A stretch of 43,388 bases of DNA. Origin: an uncultured Bacteroidales bacterium. GTDB lineage: Bacteria > Bacteroidota > Bacteroidia > Bacteroidales > P3. The position numbers and the translations under genes were made by a program. Positions 1 through 11,345 of the stretch are shown here, piece by piece. The stretch lies in NCBI GenBank assembly GCA_946406015.1, contig CAMJJD010000011.1, positions 1 through 43,388 of the forward strand, in the 5' to 3' direction. Under the pieces are notes generated by a model, which did no database searches, was not told the DNA's origin, and saw only the letters and a program-made list of their open reading frames with translations. The first letter of the stretch is position 1; each line of letters begins with the position of its first letter.

Positions 1-146
1 TGCCTAATCCTGCTAGTGTGCCTAATCCTGCTAGTGTGCCTAATCCTGCTAGTGTGCCTAATCCTGCTAGTGTATCTAGCTCTGTTAGTGCCCCCAGTTC
101 TGCTAGTATGCCTAGTCCTGCTAGTACATCTAGTCCTGTCAGTCCT
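1..146 (+). repeat. 18-bp tandem repeats in the dnaX linker
   Basis: Four units of CCTAATCCTGCTAGTGTG occupy 3-74, the last differing by one base, and degenerate units continue to about 146. As 18 is a multiple of three the repeats encode PNPASV hexapeptides in the dnaX frame. The array continues off the left edge, so the copy number is unknown. Confidence 0.95.
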
Positions 147-569
147 GGATTGGCAGGAGGTATCTCCATCGGCCACCTGGCAGTGAAAAAAGTGGAGACT
201 CCGAAACTGCAGTCCGAAGTGAAACCGCTGACACAGGAAGACTTGGACCGTTATTGGAAGGAGACAGCCACCCAACTGAACCTGCAGTTGCTTATGGAGA
301 AGGGCAAACCACGACTAGGAGAACTTGGTCGTATCGAGATTGATGCCCTATCGACCTACTTCCACGAAGAATTCAAGCCTCACCGCATTGATGTGATGGA
401 GGTCTTGCGGCAAAAGAGCGGTATGCCCATGCTCGAGTGCAAGGTAAATCCTCTCTACATTGAGAAGGATGAGGTCATTTATTCACCGCAGGACAAATAT
501 AAAGCTATGCTACAGATAAACCCCAATTTGGTCGAACTGCGCAAGTTATTCCCTCAAATTGATTATTGA
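1..569 (+). CDS. dnaX: DNA polymerase III subunit gamma/tau, C-terminal part (partial)
   Basis: The frame is open to the left edge, so only about the last 189 residues are present. The visible part starts with a low-complexity linker of repeated PNPASV units, then a charged region from about residue 55, ending in NPNLVELRKLFPQIDY. A tail with this pattern (long basic/acidic helix region followed by a conserved NPxxxxL end) is typical of the tau-specific domain of Bacteroidetes DnaX, which binds the alpha subunit of the replicative polymerase; the ATPase domain must lie upstream. It stops 2 bases before dapF. The identification rests on this C-terminal domain only, so it is probable rather than certain. 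Confidence 0.7.
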   Translation, partial: PNPASVPNPASVPNPASVPNPASVSSSVSAPSSASMPSPASTSSPVSPGLAGGISIGHLAVKKVETPKLQSEVKPLTQEDLDRYWKETATQLNLQLLMEKGKPRLGELGRIEIDALSTYFHEEFKPHRIDVMEVLRQKSGMPMLECKVNPLYIEKDEVIYSPQDKYKAMLQINPNLVELRKLFPQIDY

Positions 570-571
570 CC

Positions 572-4381
<3,810 letters not shown>

Positions 4382-7033
4382 TCAGGCACCGGCTTGCCGC
4401 AGCACCTCCTCTACCTGTGCCCTCTTCCATGGGGTGCTGAGGTCGAAGAGCTCGTCGAGTGGTTTGCTGAGCATCTCGACCAGCAGGTGGGTATTGTCTT
4501 GGTGGTCTATGCCTTCGAGGGCGGTCGATACCTGGTCCCACCGATGGTTGGAGTGGAGCAGCGGGATGAAGTTGGTGAGGTCGAAGTTGCGAAGCACCAT
4601 GTTGTCAATGCCTTCGGTCTCAATGCGTGAATGGGCACGGGCGAGCTTTATTTCTCCAACCTCCTGCAGCACCTGCTGGTATTTTTCATAGAGTACATAT
4701 TCGTTGAGGAGGAAAGCGACAATGGTGTCGGAAAGGCTGTCCCACATGTGGACCGGCAGGGGATGGGCAACAAAGCGCCCTATCATGAAACTACCGGCGG
4801 TGAGGCCGGAAAGGCCTCGCTGCAGGCATACGGTGCTGATGCGTTGGAAGAAGTTGATTTTATGGCTGGTGTCGAGCAGATTGAATAAGCGGCTTTGGTC
4901 GTTATGGTCACCCATGCGGCTTTGCAACACTCCGTCGACGTAGTCAGCGGGGCGCGACTCATACCAGCTGTTCACGATGCCAGCGGCTTTCTTCGGTTTG
5001 TCTTGCAAGTCGCAGCGGATTAGGCGGGCGAGTTTGTTGATGTCAGTGATGTAGATGGCCTGCTGGCTGTTCACGATGTCCTGGTATTGTTGGTAGGCCA
5101 GTTTCATCTCCTCGAAGAATTCATGCTCCGTGTCGGTGAGTTCCACAGTCCCCCCCTGCAGGTACTTGGTGAATCGGGCAGGGCGGAAGTCCGCTTGGCC
5201 AAGGAAGATGCTTTGGCGGCGCGAGCTCACGGTCAGGAGGTCACCTTCATGGATGGTCAAGCCCTCGGCGTTGACAATGGTCTGCCCTTCTATGCGTATG
5301 CCGAAGCTCTGCAGATCCATGAAAGCTGGTATTCCGTAGCCGCGGCAGGCCGTGACAACATGGATGGCGGCGGGCATCATCGAGAGGATGGCATCCACCT
5401 CGTTCAGCGTGATAGTGTCTTCGGGAACGAAATGCTCCTGGCAGAGGCACACATTCTGTCCTTTGGCTTTCCACTCGCGCGCCTTGGCTACCGAAAGGCA
5501 GAGGCGTGCCGAGATAGCTGTGCGCGGTAGCACCGAGAGTCCATGGCCGAAGAATTGGAGTTTGGTGAGCGAATGGTCGTCGATCGAGGCGGAGACTATC
5601 TGCCGCAGGTGGTAGGGCTTGATGAGGTCCGTCACCTGCGCGTCGTCGATGAGCCCTTCGTTGCGTAGGTTGATGGACGACACTAAGGCGGCACGGCCCG
5701 TCATCTCCGAGGCGTTGAGCTGTAGCACTGAGAAGAGGCTCAGCTGGTGGGGGCGGCTCTCGACGGCAAATTCGATAGTCACGGGAGTCTTGTAGCGCCC
5801 TTCGAGCTTCTTCAGCAACGGGTCGAAATGGTATACGGCGGGAAACTGTCGCCGTATCTCTGCTCGGTCACCGTAGGAGAGGTCGTCGGTCGTCACGTCA
5901 CCCGTCATAATCTCTTCTCCGAAGATATTGCGGTAGCTCTCCACCTGCTTGCCTACGCCTGTGCGCGAGTGGCGGCTGTAGAGCACGCCGGGATAGCTCT
6001 CGTTGTTGCCGATGGTCCACACCATGCGCTGCAGAATAAGGCTCGGGAATGCTTGCTTACCCTGCATGAAGGTCAGGATGAGGTCGGAATTGTCCACGTA
6101 GAACTGGCGCACATGCTTCACCAGTCGCAGGGCTTGGTAGTGTGCGTCCGTCAGCAGGCGCGGGTCTATGGCGTTGATGGCAGCCTCCATTTCGGCGATG
6201 CGGGTCTCCTGCTCCTGATTGTTCAGGCTGATGTCGCTGCGCGTGTAGCGCTGTTCGATGGACAGCATCTCGCCTATCGAGCGGAGCGTGCTGAGGTACA
6301 CTCGGTTGGCCATTGCGTCGGCATACATGTTGCGCAGCGCCTCGTAGGCCGTTCGGGTCACTCCTATGTTGAGCAACGTCGGCATCAGGCCGGGAATATA
6401 CTGCGGCATGGCACAGCGGATGGCAAAGACCAGCGGATTGTGGCTGGCTCCCAGTTGGCAGTGCACCATCGTCTCCAGGTTGCGGATGGCAGCCTCGAGG
6501 AGTTCTGGCAGCCGCTCGGGCTGGCTGAACGACCGTGAGGTCAGGATGCAGAAGTCGGGGACAGGGTAGCTGTTGCGCGTAAGGTCCATCAGCATGCGCC
6601 CCTTGTAGCTGATTTCCTCGTCGGTGTAGTCCCCTGTGGAGAGGGTCGTGATGAGGCAGTCGTTGTCGACCAATGGATTGTCGTCAGCGTAGTGGCAGCA
6701 GGTCTGGTGGAATTCCTCGCGGATGCGCTCCAATTCTTCGCTCGGGGTGCCTTCTTCTTTCTCGGTCAGCAGGAGCTCGAGGAAGTGGCGACGCTCGTTG
6801 ACCGACAGTTTGAGGAGACAGTACATGTCGTACCAGCGGGGTGGAAACTCGTGTACGGTGTCGATGCTGTCGCCTTCGAGACGGTAGATGACGGTGCCAG
6901 GTTTGTTGCCTTCCAGCTGATTGAGCGGGTCCTCGTTGTCGTGGTTGAATATCTCGCGACCTTCACGGGCGTAGAGGTTCACCATGTAGAAGTTGGGATA
7001 GCTGGCGCGGATGCGCAAGGAAGTGACCTTCAT
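4382..7033 (-). CDS. Pyruvate phosphate dikinase-like protein lacking the PEP/pyruvate barrel
   Basis: An 883-residue cytoplasmic protein. Residues ~150-450 resemble the nucleotide-binding half of PPDK/PEP synthase (PQYIPGLMPTLLNIGVTRTA, LQRMVWTIGNNESYPGVLYS, then a glutamate/leucine-rich LQLNASEMTGRAAL). Residues ~500-600 resemble the swivelling phosphohistidine domain, with His558 in PAAIHVVTACRGYGIPA at the place of the usual TSHAAVVARG histidine. The last ~280 residues are helical and show no recognisable PEP/pyruvate TIM barrel. It may therefore phosphorylate an unknown acceptor or be a regulatory relic; I do not assign a reaction. It is the last gene of a minus-strand run with a lipoprotein gene 14 bases upstream, and it meets the upstream + gene stop to stop. 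Confidence 0.65.
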   Translation of the reverse strand: MKVTSLRIRASYPNFYMVNLYAREGREIFNHDNEDPLNQLEGNKPGTVIYRLEGDSIDTVHEFPPRWYDMYCLLKLSVNERRHFLELLLTEKEEGTPSEELERIREEFHQTCCHYADDNPLVDNDCLITTLSTGDYTDEEISYKGRMLMDLTRNSYPVPDFCILTSRSFSQPERLPELLEAAIRNLETMVHCQLGASHNPLVFAIRCAMPQYIPGLMPTLLNIGVTRTAYEALRNMYADAMANRVYLSTLRSIGEMLSIEQRYTRSDISLNNQEQETRIAEMEAAINAIDPRLLTDAHYQALRLVKHVRQFYVDNSDLILTFMQGKQAFPSLILQRMVWTIGNNESYPGVLYSRHSRTGVGKQVESYRNIFGEEIMTGDVTTDDLSYGDRAEIRRQFPAVYHFDPLLKKLEGRYKTPVTIEFAVESRPHQLSLFSVLQLNASEMTGRAALVSSINLRNEGLIDDAQVTDLIKPYHLRQIVSASIDDHSLTKLQFFGHGLSVLPRTAISARLCLSVAKAREWKAKGQNVCLCQEHFVPEDTITLNEVDAILSMMPAAIHVVTACRGYGIPAFMDLQSFGIRIEGQTIVNAEGLTIHEGDLLTVSSRRQSIFLGQADFRPARFTKYLQGGTVELTDTEHEFFEEMKLAYQQYQDIVNSQQAIYITDINKLARLIRCDLQDKPKKAAGIVNSWYESRPADYVDGVLQSRMGDHNDQSRLFNLLDTSHKINFFQRISTVCLQRGLSGLTAGSFMIGRFVAHPLPVHMWDSLSDTIVAFLLNEYVLYEKYQQVLQEVGEIKLARAHSRIETEGIDNMVLRNFDLTNFIPLLHSNHRWDQVSTALEGIDHQDNTHLLVEMLSKPLDELFDLSTPWKRAQVEEVLRQAGA

Positions 7034-7047
7034 GGCAAGCGATGTCT

Positions 7048-7581
7048 TTAATTCTCGGTCTCGCCAAGGATTGCTTCAAGCATCTCCTCGGGGCTCATGC
7101 CGAGGTAGGGGAGGGTCTTGCGGGTATCGTTGGCAAGATCGTGGGAGGGGTAGTTTTCCACGAAATATGTGTAGGCGGCACGGGCCGAGTCGTATTGGCC
7201 GGCGGTCTCATAGGCATACCCTTTCAAGAACCAGCAGCCTCCGATGTCCTCGAAGCCCGGGTAGAGGCTGATGACGGTGTCGAGCAAGGCCACGGCTTGG
7301 TCCTGACGGCCCTTGGAGATGCTCATGTCGGCAGCACGTTGCAGGTAGACGGGAGCCAGGCTGTCGTCGGGAAAGTCTGCGGCAAAGGTGCGGTAGAGGC
7401 TGAGCATGGCATCAAGGTCGCTGTCGTCGGTAATCATGTCGATCGACGACAGTGCTTGCTCCTGCTCTTCGATGGCTTTCAGTTGCTTCTCACGGTTGGG
7501 ACCGCATGCTGCCAGCAGCAGTACCCCTGATATGATGAGAATTGAGAAATGCGAATTGAAAATTGAAAACTTATGTCTCAT
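7048..7581 (-). CDS. TPR-type lipoprotein
   Basis: A 177-residue lipoprotein (180 if the in-frame codon at 7590 is used). A signal peptide ends in the lipobox LLLAACG, so the mature protein is anchored at Cys. The rest is helical with tetratricopeptide-like repeats (AVALLDTVISLYPGFEDIGG, QYDSARAAYTYFVENYPSH), like BamD or YbgF-type proteins. The order def, TPR protein is familiar from other Bacteroidales. Odd: the signal peptide (FSIFNSHFSIL) is coded by a TTTTCAATTTTCAATT-type tract (7541-7572) like those that fill spacers in this window, so the N-terminus may have been rebuilt by a repeat. Function unknown. Confidence 0.8.
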   Translation of the reverse strand: MRHKFSIFNSHFSILIISGVLLLAACGPNREKQLKAIEEQEQALSSIDMITDDSDLDAMLSLYRTFAADFPDDSLAPVYLQRAADMSISKGRQDQAVALLDTVISLYPGFEDIGGCWFLKGYAYETAGQYDSARAAYTYFVENYPSHDLANDTRKTLPYLGMSPEEMLEAILGETEN

Positions 7582-7599
7582 ATTGACCATTATTATTAA

Positions 7600-7651
7600 G
7601 TCGAAAGGTACTTAACACTTAACACTTAACACTAAACACTTAACACTTAAC
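7600..7651. repeat. ACTTAAC heptamer tract
   Basis: Five or six tandem copies of a 7-base unit (CTTAACA) fill the spacer between def and the lipoprotein gene. Member of the window-wide short tandem tract family. Confidence 0.85.
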
Positions 7652-7655
7652 TGGA

Positions 7656-8213
7656 TTATCTCCTCTTCATCCTGTACCTCGTCTGCACCTTTCCGTCGGC
7701 GATGGCGTTGAGTTTCTTGCGTAGCATGGTTCTGCGGAGGTTGCTCAGACGGTCGGTGAACACCTTGCCGTCCAGATGGTCCAGCTCATGCTGTATGACG
7801 CGGGCGTAAAGACCTGTGGCGTCGTCGGTATGCTCCCTCCAGTCCTCGTCCCAGTAGTGCACCCGCACGGTGGTGGGGCGCAGCACATCCTCGTGGATGT
7901 CGGGCACCGAGAGGCAACCTTCGTTGAAATAATCCTTCTCTTCGCCGAATTCCATAATCTCTGGATTAATCAATGTGTGTTGCTCGGTTACCTCACCATA
8001 GGTGTCTGTCTTCTCGTCGTATGGACGAAAACCGATGACCACCACCCGAATGGACAGGTCTACTTGCGGTGCCGCCAGACCCACGCCGTCGGCGGCATAC
8101 ATGGTTTCGTACATGTTGGCCACCAACTCCTTGAGGTTGGGATAGCTCTGGTCAATCGGTTGCGATATCTTTCTAAGTGTTGGATGGCCGTAGCCTACAA
8201 TTGGAAGTATCAT
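7656..8213 (-). CDS. def: Peptide deformylase
   Basis: Removes the N-formyl group from nascent proteins; metal-dependent cytoplasmic enzyme. The 185-residue protein has all three family motifs: GVGLAAPQ (43-50), EGCLS (98-102) with the metal-binding Cys100, and QHELDH (141-146) with the two histidine ligands and catalytic Glu. Between motifs 1 and 2 there is a modest insertion (RPYDEKTDTYGEVTEQ) seen in Bacteroidetes enzymes. It follows ruvX on the same strand across a 42-base spacer that again holds a repetitive AACTC/AAACTTAAAAC tract. Confidence 0.97.
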   Translation of the reverse strand: MILPIVGYGHPTLRKISQPIDQSYPNLKELVANMYETMYAADGVGLAAPQVDLSIRVVVIGFRPYDEKTDTYGEVTEQHTLINPEIMEFGEEKDYFNEGCLSVPDIHEDVLRPTTVRVHYWDEDWREHTDDATGLYARVIQHELDHLDGKVFTDRLSNLRRTMLRKKLNAIADGKVQTRYRMKRR

Positions 8214-8255
8214 TTGTTTCTATATTTAAAGCTCTAAACTCAAAACTTAAAACTC

Positions 8256-8669
8256 CTAACTCATAACTCTCATATAGTCCTGCAGCATGATGGTGGCGGC
8301 AATCTGGTCTATCATCCCCTTGTCACGTCGTTGTTTCTTCTTCAACCCGCTGTCAATCATCGTCTGGAATGCCATCTTCGAGGTGAAGCGTTCGTCGATG
8401 CGGGCCACCTCTTTGTCGGGAAACAGCTCGTGTAGTTTGGCTACAAACGGCTCGATATATTGCATTGACTCCGACGGGGTGTTGTTCAGACGTTTTGCTT
8501 CACCCACCACAAAGCAGTCCACCTTCTCGCGCGCGCAGTAATCTTTAATATACGTGAGCAGGGTAGGGGTGTCCACTGTCGTCAAGGCAGTGGCGATAAT
8601 GCGCTCTGGGTCGGTCACCGCCAGTCCTGTGCGCACGCGTCCATAGTCTATGGCCATTATGCGTCCCAT
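8256..8669 (-). CDS. ruvX: RuvX/YqgF, putative pre-16S rRNA nuclease
   Basis: A 137-residue RNase H-fold nuclease of the YqgF family, which matures the 5' end of 16S rRNA in bacteria where it has been tested. The start MGRIMAIDYGRVRTGLAVTD contains the first catalytic Asp in AIDYG; VDCFVVGE and the C-terminal DQIAATIMLQDY, with a further acidic residue, are also conserved. It lies between a tRNA gene and def on the minus strand; the ruvX-def linkage is common in this order. Confidence 0.95.
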   Translation of the reverse strand: MGRIMAIDYGRVRTGLAVTDPERIIATALTTVDTPTLLTYIKDYCAREKVDCFVVGEAKRLNNTPSESMQYIEPFVAKLHELFPDKEVARIDERFTSKMAFQTMIDSGLKKKQRRDKGMIDQIAATIMLQDYMRVMS

Positions 8670-8684
8670 GTTGTTGTTTGAAAA

Positions 8685-8750
8685 CTGAAAGTTGAAAGTT
8701 GAAAGAATACTGATGCGTCTGCAATTTCAACTTTCAACTTTCAACTTTCA
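8685..8750. repeat. GAAAGTT tract with complementary mirror tract (hairpin)
   Basis: Left arm 8685-8705 is three copies of the 7-mer TGAAAGT; right arm 8731-8750 is the complement, CTTTCAACTTTCAACTTTCA. They can pair over about 20 bases around a 25-base loop. It sits between ruvX and the tRNA gene, just downstream of the 3' end of the tRNA in the direction of transcription. Confidence 0.9.
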
Positions 8751-8757
8751 CCTTTTG

Positions 8758-8831
8758 TGGCCCCTCTCGGGTTCGAACCAAGGACCCGCTGATTATGAGT
8801 CAGCTGCTCTAACCAACTGAGCTAAGGGGCC
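8758..8831 (-). tRNA. tRNA with CAU anticodon, probably tRNA-Ile2 (else elongator tRNA-Met)
   Basis: The reverse strand folds as a full cloverleaf: acceptor stem GGCCCCT/AGGGGCC, D-arm AGCTCAGTTGGTTAGAGC, anticodon stem GCTGA/TCAGC with loop CTCATAA (anticodon CAT), T-arm GGTTCGAACC and discriminator A. CCA is not encoded, as is usual in Bacteroidetes. The acceptor stem and discriminator resemble the minor isoleucine tRNA whose C34 is changed to lysidine by TilS, more than tRNA-Met, but the amino acid identity is not settled by sequence reading alone. Confidence 0.93.
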
Positions 8832-8864
8832 ATACATGTTTTTCCATCCTCCTTAAATCCGATG

Positions 8865-8872
8865 CAAAGATA
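8865..8872 (-). promoter_or_regulatory. -7 box of the tRNA promoter
   Basis: Reverse strand reads TATCTTTGCATC, the Bacteroidetes TAnnTTTG -7 consensus, about 34 bases upstream of the tRNA 5' end. A clear -33 TTTG was not identified. Confidence 0.65.
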
Positions 8873-8925
8873 CAACTTTTTTCCAATGTGTAGAAATAAA
8901 TTTCCTTAATATTGATTTTATTTTG

Positions 8926-8933
8926 TATCTTTG
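8926..8933 (+). promoter_or_regulatory. -7 box of the ilvE promoter
   Basis: TATCTTTG matches the TAnnTTTG consensus and lies 45 bases before the ilvE ATG, giving a leader of about 40 bases. It diverges from the tRNA promoter with about 53 bases between the boxes. Confidence 0.7.
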
Positions 8934-8978
8934 CTCAGTTATCATAAAGCATTTATTAATAACAATAAACTGATACAC

Positions 8979-9992
8979 ATGAATATAGATTGGCAAAACC
9001 TTCCGTTTGGTTATGTAAAAACGGACTACAATGTGCGCTGCTACTTCCGCAACGGCGAGTGGGGCGAAATTGAAACCTCGAGCTCCGAGCATATCGAAAT
9101 CCACATGGCTGCCTCCAGCCTTCACTACGGCCAGGAAGCCTTCGAGGGCCTGAAAGCCTACCGTTGCAAGGATGGCAAGATCCGCATCTTCCGTCCCGAA
9201 GCCAACGCCGAGCGTCTGCAGAGCACCTGCCGCGGCATCATGATGCCCGAACTGCCCACCGAGAAGTTCGTCGAGATGTGCAAGCGCGTCATCAAACTCA
9301 ACGAGCGCTTCATTCCTCCCTACGGCACTGGCGCCAGCCTCTACCTCCGCCCGCTGCTCATCGGTACCGGCATTACCGTGGGTGTCAAACCTGCCGACGA
9401 GTACCTGTTCGTCATCTTCGTGACCCCCGTGGGACCCTACTTCAAGGGCGGCTTCAAGGCCAACCCCTATGTCATCACCCGCAAGTACGACCGCAGCGCC
9501 CCTCTCGGCACCGGTATCTACAAAGTCGGTGGTAACTACGCCGCTTCCCTGAAGGCTCACGTCGAGGCTTGCCACGGCGGCCAGTATGCCTGCGAGTTCT
9601 ACCTCGATGCCAAGGAGAAGAAGTATGTCGACGAAGCCGGTGCTGCCAACTTCTTCGGTATCAAGGACGGTGCCTACATCACCCCGAAGAGCACATCCAT
9701 CCTGCCCTCCATCACCAACAAGAGCCTCATGCAGCTCGCCGAGGATATGGGCATGAAGGTCGAGCGTCGTCCCATCGACGTCGAGGAGCTCAGCACCTTC
9801 CAGGAGGCCGGTGCCTGCGGCACCGCCGCCGTCATCAGCCCCATTGAGCGTCTCGACGACCCCGAGACCGGCAAGAGCTACGTCTTTGGCAAGGAGCCTG
9901 GTCCCTACAGCACCAAGCTCTACAACGCCCTCCGCGCCATCCAGCTCGGCGAGGCCGAAGACAAGCACAACTGGAACACCATCATGGACTAA
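8979..9992 (+). CDS. ilvE: Branched-chain amino acid aminotransferase
   Basis: PLP-dependent transfer of the amino group between glutamate and the 2-oxo acids of leucine, isoleucine and valine. The 337-residue protein is a fold type IV enzyme: SLHYGQEAFEGLKAY near residue 45-60, RPLLIGTG, the PLP lysine in IYKVGGNYAASLKAH (about residue 182), YVDEAGAANFFG, and the late ACGTAAVISPI phosphate-binding loop. ATG 8979 begins MNIDWQNLPFGYVKTDYN and lies downstream of the promoter, whereas the longer frame from 8931 would overlap the promoter. Single-gene unit: own promoter and strong terminator. Confidence 0.95.
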   Translation: MNIDWQNLPFGYVKTDYNVRCYFRNGEWGEIETSSSEHIEIHMAASSLHYGQEAFEGLKAYRCKDGKIRIFRPEANAERLQSTCRGIMMPELPTEKFVEMCKRVIKLNERFIPPYGTGASLYLRPLLIGTGITVGVKPADEYLFVIFVTPVGPYFKGGFKANPYVITRKYDRSAPLGTGIYKVGGNYAASLKAHVEACHGGQYACEFYLDAKEKKYVDEAGAANFFGIKDGAYITPKSTSILPSITNKSLMQLAEDMGMKVERRPIDVEELSTFQEAGACGTAAVISPIERLDDPETGKSYVFGKEPGPYSTKLYNALRAIQLGEAEDKHNWNTIMD

Positions 9993-10032
9993 TCCAGCGA
10001 TATTTCGAGACCTCGTGTTGAGAAGCAATAGG

Positions 10033-10061
10033 AAAAACCGCTCATCCGAGCGGTTTTTTTT
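10033..10061 (+). terminator. Rho-independent terminator of ilvE
   Basis: Stem AAAAACCGCTC / GAGCGGTTTTTTT with loop ATCC, followed by T-rich sequence, 41 bases after the ilvE stop. Confidence 0.9.
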
Positions 10062-10109
10062 ATGCATCGTGTAAGATTTCGACCGTTTTTTACGTCGTAT
10101 ATATTTTGT

Positions 10110-10607
10110 ATGGACAAACCAGCCAGGAAGAGTTATGACGACTACGAGGCCTTCATGCTGCGGCACCGCGTCACGGTGTGGCGCGCCTGCTGCCGCTTTG
10201 CCCATAACGACAAGGAACTGGCCCGCGACCTTGTGCAGGAGGTCTACCTGGCCCTCTGGCTCCGCTTCGACCAGCTCGAGGCCGGCGACAACCCGTGGCA
10301 GCAGAGGGTCTGGGTCTGGCGCGCTACGCGGTCGGTGCTGGTCGACTTCTACCGCAAGCGCAAGCCCGCGACCGTGCCGCTCGACACCGTACGCGACCTG
10401 CCAGACCTCTCGGCCGCGGCCGAGAGGGCCGAGCTCATCGACGACCTGATGTCACGGCTCGACGACGAGGAGCGCAGGATGCTGCAGATGCGCCTCGACG
10501 GCTACGACGCCACCGAGATAGGACGGGCTCTAGGTATCGAACGTAATGCAGTATATCAGCGAATGAACCGTATCATAAATAAACTGAGGAAAGAATATGG
10601 AAGGTGA
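10110..10607 (+). CDS. ECF-type RNA polymerase sigma factor
   Basis: A 165-residue sigma-70 family protein with only region 2 (CCRFAHNDKELARDLVQEVYLALWLRF, shown here as residues ~30-55) and region 4 (MLQMRLDGYDATEIGRALGI then NAVYQRMNRIINKL), joined by a short linker: the extracytoplasmic-function layout. Start ATG 10110 gives MDKPARKSYDDYEAF; an in-frame ATG at 10062 would overlap the terminator region. The following small membrane protein overlaps by 11 bases, so translation is likely coupled, as for sigma/anti-sigma pairs. The target promoters and signal are unknown; the downstream surface protein is a likely member of the regulon. Confidence 0.9.
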   Translation: MDKPARKSYDDYEAFMLRHRVTVWRACCRFAHNDKELARDLVQEVYLALWLRFDQLEAGDNPWQQRVWVWRATRSVLVDFYRKRKPATVPLDTVRDLPDLSAAAERAELIDDLMSRLDDEERRMLQMRLDGYDATEIGRALGIERNAVYQRMNRIINKLRKEYGR

Positions 10608-10842
10608 CATTAAACAACAACTGGAAGCCATAATCGACGGCTACGACGAATGGTTCGAGCGCCGGCGGCGCCGCCGGGCCAATGTCTTGCGGTCGGCGAC
10701 ACTAATTGTGGCGGTGGCGCTCTGCGTCGGTTCGGCGGCTTGGCTCATGCCCCAACGTAGCGACACCTATGTGACCGGTAGCCTCAGCTGCTGCACTGCC
10801 GAAGCCTATTCCCATGTCAGTGTGATGTTGGCAAGCCTATGA
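10597..10842 (+). CDS. Small single-pass membrane protein, candidate anti-sigma factor
   Basis: An 81-residue protein: a short acidic/basic cytoplasmic part (MEGDIKQQLEAIIDGYDEWF then six arginines), one membrane segment (SATLIVAVALCVGSAAWLM, about 47-66) and a brief outer tail with a Cys-Cys pair. It overlaps the sigma gene by 11 bases and the next gene by 4 (ATGA). Position and topology fit an anti-sigma or sigma-docking protein but there is no recognised anti-sigma domain; the role is inferred from context. Confidence 0.7.
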   Translation: MEGDIKQQLEAIIDGYDEWFERRRRRRANVLRSATLIVAVALCVGSAAWLMPQRSDTYVTGSLSCCTAEAYSHVSVMLASL

Positions 10843-11321
10843 AAAGGAGGATTATAACTTTTGTTCTTTTGACTACCCTTGGAGTGGGGGGCGTCGCCGT
10901 GTGGCGCTACGTGCTTCCGTGGCAGCAGGTCGGCGACCTCTACCGCCGCTACGAGCATGCCGACGGCATCGCCGCCAGCTACATCCACAATTTCCCTGTC
11001 AACGACACACTCTTGCTCGACGTCACCCTGCTCGAGGCCACTACCGACAGTGCCTTCCGGCAGCTGCTAGACGACCTCTCCATACCGGAAATGGACTCAT
11101 CGTTGATGCAGGCTGTCTATGATAATCGGAAGGACCTGGTTTTCTCCAAAATGATTGCCAAAGGCGAGAATCCGAAGGCCGCGGTCGACCCTGCGCAGGC
11201 AGACCTCGTCGCCGTCTCCATCCTCAGCCGCACAGCCACGGTGTTCCATGTCGGCGGTATCGGCGAGCTGCAGGCAGTGTTACACCACAACTACGATAAA
11301 TCAACAAAAACCATTGAATAA
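10839..11321 (+). CDS. Secreted or membrane-anchored protein of unknown function
   Basis: A 160-residue protein with an N-terminal hydrophobic segment (residues 5-22, either signal peptide or anchor) and a mixed helical extracytoplasmic domain. No family recognised. It sits in the sigma-factor operon, overlapping the upstream gene by 4 bases and 24 bases before the leucine-rich-repeat gene, so it probably senses or modulates an envelope signal; this is inference from position only. Confidence 0.7.
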   Translation: MKRRIITFVLLTTLGVGGVAVWRYVLPWQQVGDLYRRYEHADGIAASYIHNFPVNDTLLLDVTLLEATTDSAFRQLLDDLSIPEMDSSLMQAVYDNRKDLVFSKMIAKGENPKAAVDPAQADLVAVSILSRTATVFHVGGIGELQAVLHHNYDKSTKTIE

Positions 11322-11345
11322 CATAATATAATAAAGTCAACAACA

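Noticed and set aside
8758-8831. Initiator tRNA-fMet
   Set aside because: Acceptor stem is fully paired at the first position, while initiator tRNA has a mismatch there, and the anticodon stem lacks the three G-C pairs.
10100-10109. -7 box TATATTTTG for the ECF sigma gene
   Set aside because: Spacing between TA and TTTG is wrong by one base and it is 2 bases from the chosen start; kept out of the list.
8853-10205. 450-codon minus-strand frame opposite ilvE
   Set aside because: Antisense to a clear aminotransferase and crosses the terminator and promoter; low-complexity translation.
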